A stretch of DNA of 64,000 bases. Source: Iamia sp038233075. GTDB taxonomy: Bacteria > Actinomycetota > Acidimicrobiia > Acidimicrobiales > Iamiaceae. The translations under genes were made by a program, and so were the position numbers. Below the pieces are notes generated by a model that saw only the letters and a list, made by a program, of their open reading frames with translations, was not told the DNA's origin and did not search any database. The stretch spans positions 117,987-181,986 of the forward strand of contig JBBSMQ010000001.1 of NCBI GenBank assembly GCA_038233075.1, in the 5' to 3' direction. Of the stretch, positions 59,196-64,000 are shown in pieces; positions within the stretch are counted from its first letter, which is position 1; each line of letters starts with the position of its first letter.

Positions 59196-60767
59196 TCACG
59201 GCGTCGGCGTCGGTCTGGGCTGGGCGACGGGGACGACCTCGACGGGGGTGTCGAGCACCTCGGCCAGCAGGCCGGAGCGCTCCGCGGCGCTGAACAGCTC
59301 CACCTCGCAGTCCTCCGAGTCGCGGCAGGTGACCTCGATCCGCAACGCGCCCTTCCCCGGACGGGCCCGGACCGAAGCCACCCGGCGGCTGTGGGTGCGG
59401 TCGAGGCCGATGGCGACGCGGAGGATTGCAGCGAGGGTGCGGACGATGTCCTGCTCGGCGGGTGCGAGGCGGGCGAACTCGGGGTGGCGGGTCTTGGGTG
59501 CGCTCTTGCGGTGGTAGCGAGCGACGAGGGCGATGCGCTCGATCTCGGCGTCGGTGAACCCGACGAGCCGGTCGCTGTGGCGGATCACGTAGTACGAGTG
59601 CTTGTGGTGGCCGTCGTGGCTCACGGCCAGGCCCACGTTGGCCAAGAGGGCGGCGGCCTCCAGGTGGTCGCGGCAGTCGAGGTCCAGGCCGAGACCGGGG
59701 GCGAGGTCGTCGAACAGCGCCAGGGCGAGGGTGGCGACCCAGGCCGAGTGGTCCACGTCGGTGTCGTTGGCCTCGGCCAGGTGGCGGACGCTGCGGCGCC
59801 CGACGTCGGTGACGTGGTGCAGGGAGCCGCCCCGGATGCGTTGGAGGGTGTCGAGCAGGACGCCCTCGCGGAGAGCCGCCTCGCTCACCGTCAGCTCGGC
59901 GATGTCGAGGTGCGTGACGACGCCCTCGAGGATGAGCGCCCCCGCAGTGATGATGTCGACGCGCTTGGGATCGAGGCCGTCGATGTCGTCGAGGGTGCCC
60001 TTGCGTGCCGCCCGGGCCAGGTCCGACGCCACCGCTTCGAGCTCGGCTGCGGTAGCAGTCACCCCGTTCCAAGTGCGGAGGGGCTCCTCGTCGCCGGCCG
60101 AGCGCCGGGCCAGGCGGACGACCTGCTCGATGGTTCCCGACGAGCCGACCGCCACCTCGAAGCCGTGCTGGCGCACGGAGCGCTCGAAGGGCACCAGGGT
60201 GGCCCGGACGTGGCGCCGGCACGCCTCGATGTCGGACTTGGAGGGGGATCCGCCGGCGAAGAAGCGGGTCGTGAGGCGCACCGCGCCCAGCTTCAGGGAC
60301 CGGGCCGCGAGCGTCTCGCCCCGCTCCCCCAGCACCAGCTCGGTGCTGCCGCCCCCGATGTCGCAGACGAGGAGCCGCTGGTCGAAGACGGGCAGGGCCG
60401 AGAGGACACCGAGGTGGATGAGCCGAGCCTCCTCCACGCCGGAGATGACCTCGACCTCCACCCCGGCCTCGGTCCGGGCCCGTTCGAGGAAGGCGTGGTG
60501 GTCCTCGGCCTCGCGGACCGCCGAGGTGGCCACGGCCCGCAGCTCGGCGTCACGGGCGGCGGCCAGGCCCCGGAAGCGACGCAGGACGGCCACGCCCCGT
60601 TCGACCGCCTCGGGGGCCAGGTGCTTCATGTCACCCGCCCCCTGTCCCAGACGGACCTGCTCCTTCTCCCGGGTGATGACGTCGAAGCGATCGGCATCAT
60701 CGACGCGGGCCACCACGAGGTGGAACGAGTTGGTCCCCACGTCGATCGCGGCGAGCACGTCAGCCAT
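59196..60767 (-). CDS. Ppx/GppA family phosphatase with HD domain
   Basis: 523 residues. The ASKHA phosphatase core starts DVLAAIDVGTNSFHLVVARV and has AVATSAVREAEDH, LVCDIGGGSTELVLG and VGSSGTIEQVVRLA. A C-terminal HD-type domain (HLEAAALLANVGLAVSHDGH) follows. Such enzymes cut polyphosphate or pppGpp. The ATG at 60767 has TAGGTT 8 nt upstream. A UvrD-like helicase gene follows after 26 nt. Confidence 0.93.
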   Translation of the reverse strand: MADVLAAIDVGTNSFHLVVARVDDADRFDVITREKEQVRLGQGAGDMKHLAPEAVERGVAVLRRFRGLAAARDAELRAVATSAVREAEDHHAFLERARTEAGVEVEVISGVEEARLIHLGVLSALPVFDQRLLVCDIGGGSTELVLGERGETLAARSLKLGAVRLTTRFFAGGSPSKSDIEACRRHVRATLVPFERSVRQHGFEVAVGSSGTIEQVVRLARRSAGDEEPLRTWNGVTATAAELEAVASDLARAARKGTLDDIDGLDPKRVDIITAGALILEGVVTHLDIAELTVSEAALREGVLLDTLQRIRGGSLHHVTDVGRRSVRHLAEANDTDVDHSAWVATLALALFDDLAPGLGLDLDCRDHLEAAALLANVGLAVSHDGHHKHSYYVIRHSDRLVGFTDAEIERIALVARYHRKSAPKTRHPEFARLAPAEQDIVRTLAAILRVAIGLDRTHSRRVASVRARPGKGALRIEVTCRDSEDCEVELFSAAERSGLLAEVLDTPVEVVPVAQPRPTPTP

Positions 60768-60775
60768 GGACGGCG

Positions 60776-60781
60776 AACCTA
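60776..60781 (-). promoter_or_regulatory. Predicted -10 box of the Ppx/GppA-helicase operon
   Basis: TAGGTT on the minus strand, 8 nt before the ATG at 60767. No Shine-Dalgarno. Confidence 0.4.
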
Positions 60782-61145
60782 CCGGCCCCCTACGGCACCG
60801 CGACCCACCGACCCGGCGAGCCCGGCCGTTCTGAGTGCTGAACGTTCCCTTCGGGGCACGCTCAACGCTAAGAAGGGCTGACCCCGACACCGTGGGCCGT
60901 TCTGAGTGTCGCCGAGGGTGTCCTCCGGGGCGCTCCGCCCGTCCGGCGGATCAGCGCGCAGCCCGGGCCGGAGCTCCGACGCCGCCTTGCGCCGTCCTGG
61001 CGGTCGGGCCGCGTCCGGAGCCCTGTCGGTTCAGGGTCCGGCCCGTCAGCACCCAGATCGGCGTCGGGGGGCACACCGACCGTTCTGGTCACCCGATCGC
61101 GCCCGAAACGGCGCGCTCAGCGACCAGAACGGACGATGGCCTCTA
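60782..61145. other. Structured non-coding region with a UUCG-capped hairpin
   Basis: About 365 bases without a gene. Positions 60829-60849 and 60854-60874 pair over 21 positions with four mismatches and a central CCC-TTCG-GGG, on the plus strand a cUUCGg tetraloop. CCGTTCTGAGTG occurs twice (60826, 60897). CCGTTCTGGTC (61080-61090) and GACCAGAACGG (61122-61132) are perfect 11-bp arms with a 31-nt loop, just downstream of the next minus-strand gene. They may be terminators or a small structured RNA. Confidence 0.5.
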
Positions 61146-61637
61146 TCAGTTGGTGACGACCTGGTACTCCTCGACGGGCAGGTCAAGGGCGCCTTCGGTC
61201 GGAGGACTGGTTCACATAGGCCACGAGGTCGAAGGTCTCATCCGCAGCACACCGACCCCGGAGCTCAGGATCCGCGAACCTGTCCAGCTCCGCTTGCGCC
61301 TCGGCGAACGTGTCCCTGAGGAAGAACTCACCCTCACCTCCAATGCGGATGCCCCAGCACTGGTCGGTCCGCTCGGGGTTGCCCTCAGGTGCCACCCCCT
61401 CGAAGGTGTCGACCACATAGCCCGGTGGGGGCTCGCCACCGCCCGAGCCGGTCGAGCCGGTCGAGCCTCGCTGCCGAGCGGAACACCGGTGCTCTCGTCG
61501 GTGGCGACGAGTGAGTTGCCCACATCGTCGACATCGGGGCCGTCCTGGGCGGCCACGGGAGCCACGCTGAGCGCGGCCGCGAGGGCGCTCAGAGCAACCA
61601 CGAGCGTCGCCACCGTCGCCCCTGCTCTGCGTGCCAT
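61146..61637 (-). pseudogene. Exported protein with two compensating frameshifts
   Basis: The start MARRAGATVATLVVALSALA plus ALSVAPVAAQDGP is a clean signal peptide with an AxA site. Near 61470 one G seems missing (GSE then GSTGSTGSGGGEPPPG). Coding then continues in another frame (YVVDTFEGVAPEGNPERTDQ, ADPELRGRCAADETFDLVAY). Near 61190 one extra C returns it to the first frame, ending VEEYQVVTN. Corrected length is about 163 residues. Its ATG overlaps the corrected stop of the lipoprotein gene upstream. Function unknown. Confidence 0.6.
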
Positions 61638-62233
61638 CACGATCCCCCCTCCTCGCACTGGGCCGCCGGGAAGGGCGAGGCGCCAGCCCTCGCCGCCACC
61701 CTCCCCGGTGACAAGCTTGTAGAAGTAGGTCTGGGGCCCGGCGGCAGCTTCCCCATAGAACGGCGTGAAGTCGATGCGGGCCGAGCCCGACGCGCAATCC
61801 GGGCCCGCGCCGTCTGCGGTGACCCTCCCGATGCGCACGGGCTCGATCGTGGCGGGCAACGCGCCCGGAGCACCGACACGGTTCAAGACGTCGAGCTCGT
61901 TGTCCCGCAGCGCCGGAAGGAGGACCCCTGCTAAGCCAGCCTGGAACTCCTCGTCGAGTGCGTTGCGCTCCTTGGCCCCTTGGAGTGCCACCGGTAGCCC
62001 TCCAGGATCTGGGTCAGCTGAGCCGAAGCCTCCTCGGCGGTGAGGCTGTCGCCGTCGTCGCCGGACCCGTCGTCGCCGGACCCCTCAGGGCCGGTCGTGG
62101 CGGGGGCTCCATCGGGGGCGGTGGTGGTCGGCGTGGACTGCGCGGGGCTGTCGTCGCTGCAGGCCGCACCGGCGAGACCGAGGGCGACGGCCAGGGCCAC
62201 GACCAGGACGCGACGCGCGGCCCCGCGCCGCAT
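61634..62233 (-). pseudogene. Lipoprotein with two frameshifts
   Basis: It starts MRRGAARRVLVVALAVALGL with AGAACSDD, a lipoprotein signal, then a Thr/Pro/Gly/Asp linker and LTAEEASAQLTQILEGYR. At about 61994 one G is missing and the frame changes to VALQGAKERNALDEEFQAGL, IEPVRIGRVTADGAG and QTYFYKLVTGEGG. Near 61662 an extra C shifts again to FPAAQCEEGGS and TGA, whose bases overlap the next gene's ATG. This overlap supports the corrected reading, about 198 residues. Family unknown. Confidence 0.6.
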
Positions 62234-62335
62234 GAGCGAGGGGAAGTGCGCATGCGCCCTCGTGGATACCCTGCGCCCGGCCCTGTGACGCCCCCGCTCG
62301 GGGGTGACGGGTCCCCGAGTGTGGTGGACCGCCGC

Positions 62336-62341
62336 TACTGT
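62336..62341 (+). promoter_or_regulatory. Predicted -10 box of glpX
   Basis: TACTGT lies 8 nt before the ATG at 62350. No Shine-Dalgarno precedes the start. Confidence 0.4.
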
Positions 62342-62349
62342 CGGCGCCC

Positions 62350-63345
62350 ATGAGCCCCGAGAAGCAGGTCCCCGACCGCAACCTGGCCATGGAGCTGGTG
62401 CGGGTCACCGAGGCCGCCGCCATGGCGGCCTCCCGGTGGATGGGGCGAGGAGACAAGATCGGTGCCGACGGTGCTGCGGTGGATGCCATGCGCGTGGTGC
62501 TCGACTCCATCGCCATGGACGGCATCGTCGTCATCGGCGAGGGCGAGAAGGACGAGGCGCCCATGCTCTTCAACGGCGAGCAGATCGGCGATGGCACCCC
62601 ACCGGAGACCGACATCGCGGTCGACCCCGTCGAGGGCACGACCCTCACCGCCCTGGGCCGGGGCAACGCCATCTCGGTCATCGCCGTGTCCGAGCGCGGC
62701 ACCATGTTCAACCCCGGGCCGTGTGTCTACATGGAGAAAATCGCCGTCGGCCCCGAGGCGGCCGGGGTCGTCGACGTGAGCGCGCCGGTGGCCGAGAACC
62801 TCAAGGCGGTGGCCAAGGCCAAGGCCGAGAGCGTCCGCGACGTCACCGCCGTCGTCCTCGACCGTCCTCGTCACGAGGGCCTCATCGCCGAGATCCGCGA
62901 GGCGGGGGCCCGCATCCGCCTCATCCAGGACGGCGACGTCATCGGGGCGGTGTCGACCGCCGTGCCCGGTGCCGGCGCCGACATCCTCTTCGGCATCGGC
63001 GGCACTCCCGAGGGCGTGCTGGCCGCAGCGGCGATGAAGTGCATGGGCGGCGAGATCCACGGCCGGCTCTGGCCCCGCGACGACCACGAGCGCCAGGCCG
63101 CCCTCGACGCCGGCTACGACCTGGACCAGGTCCTCGGCACCGCGGACCTGGTGGCGGGCGACAACTGCTTCTTCGCGGCCACGGGCATCACCGACGGGGA
63201 GGTGCTCAAGGGCGTCCACTACGACGCCTGGGGCGCCACCACGCAGTCCATGGTGATGCGCTCGAAGTCGGGGACGGTGCGCCACATCGACGCCCGCCAC
63301 CACGTCCAGAAGCTCCAGGAGTTCAGCGCGGTGGACTACGGCTGA
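62350..63345 (+). CDS. glpX: Class II fructose-1,6-bisphosphatase
   Basis: 331 residues, full length. It removes the 1-phosphate of fructose 1,6-bisphosphate in gluconeogenesis. Metal and substrate motifs are GEGEKDEAPMLFNGE, DIAVDPVEGTTLTALG, GIGGTPEGVLAAAAMKCMGG and ATGITDGEVLKGV. The opening RNLAMELVRVTEAAAMAASRW is typical of GlpX. It is cytosolic and Mg2+ or Mn2+ dependent. An ArsC-like gene follows after 72 nt with its own ribosome-binding site. Confidence 0.96.
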   Translation: MSPEKQVPDRNLAMELVRVTEAAAMAASRWMGRGDKIGADGAAVDAMRVVLDSIAMDGIVVIGEGEKDEAPMLFNGEQIGDGTPPETDIAVDPVEGTTLTALGRGNAISVIAVSERGTMFNPGPCVYMEKIAVGPEAAGVVDVSAPVAENLKAVAKAKAESVRDVTAVVLDRPRHEGLIAEIREAGARIRLIQDGDVIGAVSTAVPGAGADILFGIGGTPEGVLAAAAMKCMGGEIHGRLWPRDDHERQAALDAGYDLDQVLGTADLVAGDNCFFAATGITDGEVLKGVHYDAWGATTQSMVMRSKSGTVRHIDARHHVQKLQEFSAVDYG

Positions 63346-63417
63346 ACGACTGCGCTCGACACTGCCCACTCACCCGCTCGCACCACACCACGCGCCGCTG
63401 CGCCCCCCGGAGGATCC

Positions 63418-63765
63418 ATGTCCGACACCGTGCTCTGGCACAACGCTCGCTGCTCGAAGTCCCGCCAGGCCAAGACCATCCTCGAGGAGGCCGGGGTGGA
63501 CGTGCACATCAGGGAGTACCTGAAGGAGCCCCCGACCCGTGACGAGCTGGAGGCGCTGCTCAGCGCGCTGGGCCTCTCCGACGCTCGGCGGGTGGTACGG
63601 ACCGGAGAGGACGCCTACACCCAGCTGGGCCTGGCCGACGCCGACCAGGACGAGCTGCGCGACGCCCTCGTCGACAACCCCATCCTGCTCGAGCGTCCCA
63701 TCCTCGTCCGCGGCGACCAGGCCGTCGTCGGGCGCCCGCCCGCAGAGATCCGCACCCTGCTGTAG
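63418..63765 (+). CDS. ArsC/Spx family reductase (arsenate reductase-like)
   Basis: 115 residues of the ArsC thioredoxin-fold family. WHNARCSKSRQAKTILEEAG contains the single active cysteine of the CxKS type. NPILLERPILVRGDQAVVGRP is the conserved C-terminal part, whose arginine helps bind arsenate. It may reduce arsenate with glutathione- or mycothiol-like thiols, though many such proteins in actinobacteria have no tested role. GGAGGA lies just before the ATG. No arsenic genes are adjacent. Confidence 0.9.
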   Translation: MSDTVLWHNARCSKSRQAKTILEEAGVDVHIREYLKEPPTRDELEALLSALGLSDARRVVRTGEDAYTQLGLADADQDELRDALVDNPILLERPILVRGDQAVVGRPPAEIRTLL

Positions 63766-64000
63766 GTGCGCCGGCGGCGGGGACGCCGCCGCAGCAGGAG
63801 ACCTCGCGCGCCGGCCCGAGCCGGAGGTGGCGTGGGGGGGGGCGGGGGGGGGCCGCCCCCCCCCCCCCCCCCCCCCGCCCCCCCCCCGCGGGGGGGGGGG
63901 GGCCCCGGGGGGGGGGGGCCCGCGGCCCGCCGCCACGCGTGCCCCCTGGGGTGGGGCCCGGCGCGGGGACCGCACCCCCCCGGGCCCGCTGCTGGACCCA
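63766..64000. other. Poly-G/poly-C low-complexity contig end
   Basis: From about 63834 the sequence is long runs of G and C (63834-63922), followed by about 80 bases of GC-only-like text. Nothing here is coding. Alternating pure G and C blocks of this type look like an assembly or read artefact, for example dark-cycle poly-G reads and their complements, rather than biology. Confidence 0.7.

Noticed and set aside
63834..63922. Poly-G/poly-C tract considered as a G-quadruplex or telomere-like end
   Set aside because: Pure alternating G and C blocks at the window end look like sequencing artefact; no defined repeat unit.

Overview
The window looks like ordinary chromosome from a very GC-rich actinobacterium. 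I infer an Acidimicrobiia-like lineage from gene content: gatCAB, PASTA kinase, Asp-type MurA, actinobacterial ABC and MFS families, and many Uma2, SCP2 and SRPBCC proteins. No rRNA, tRNA, CRISPR array, insertion sequence or prophage was seen. About 56 coding regions are supported, several of them broken.

Layout. 1-5.7 kb: partial metY, a Uma2 nuclease and the ilvBNC operon (minus strand), preceded by a leader peptide and attenuator. 5.7-8.6 kb: frameshifted membrane protein, predicted pseudokinase and zinc-ribbon/FHA protein. 8.7-13.7 kb: two ABC-2 exporters in ATPase-permease-ATPase-permease order, then a MATE exporter. 13.7-17.6 kb: broken Uma2 gene, Eis-like acetyltransferase and a membrane Ser/Thr kinase. 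17.6-21.6 kb: MFS remnant and gatCAB. 21.7-27 kb: esterase and a TetR/MFS/SCP2 operon that shares a palindromic operator with a second MFS gene. 27.2-32.5 kb: PASTA kinase, membrane-anchored protein, TetR-P450 pair. 32.5-37.6 kb: ligA with a large insertion, DUF4388 protein, MetE-core protein. 37.7-46.7 kb: beta-lactamase fold protein, cysteine desulfurase plus mnmA, methyltransferase, SRPBCC protein, rhomboid, enoyl-CoA hydratase and NifU-type protein. 46.8-55.8 kb: membrane pair, murA, unusual MFS, L,D-transpeptidase, alpha/beta hydrolase, J-domain protein and acidic protein. 55.9-64 kb: PIN remnant, UvrD-like helicase, Ppx/GppA, two frameshifted exported proteins, glpX, ArsC-like protein and a poly-G/poly-C contig end.

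A recurrent signal is a TAnnnT hexamer 6-9 nt before start codons, which suggests that leaderless mRNAs are common here; I used it to pick some starts. Other points worth a second look are the ilv attenuator, the shared TetR operator with an upstream ORF that overlaps the TetR start, the pseudokinase-FHA pair, the insertion in LigA, MurA with Asp instead of Cys, a dimeric minisatellite that includes a stop codon, and single-base G/C-run indels that are either assembly errors or real decay.
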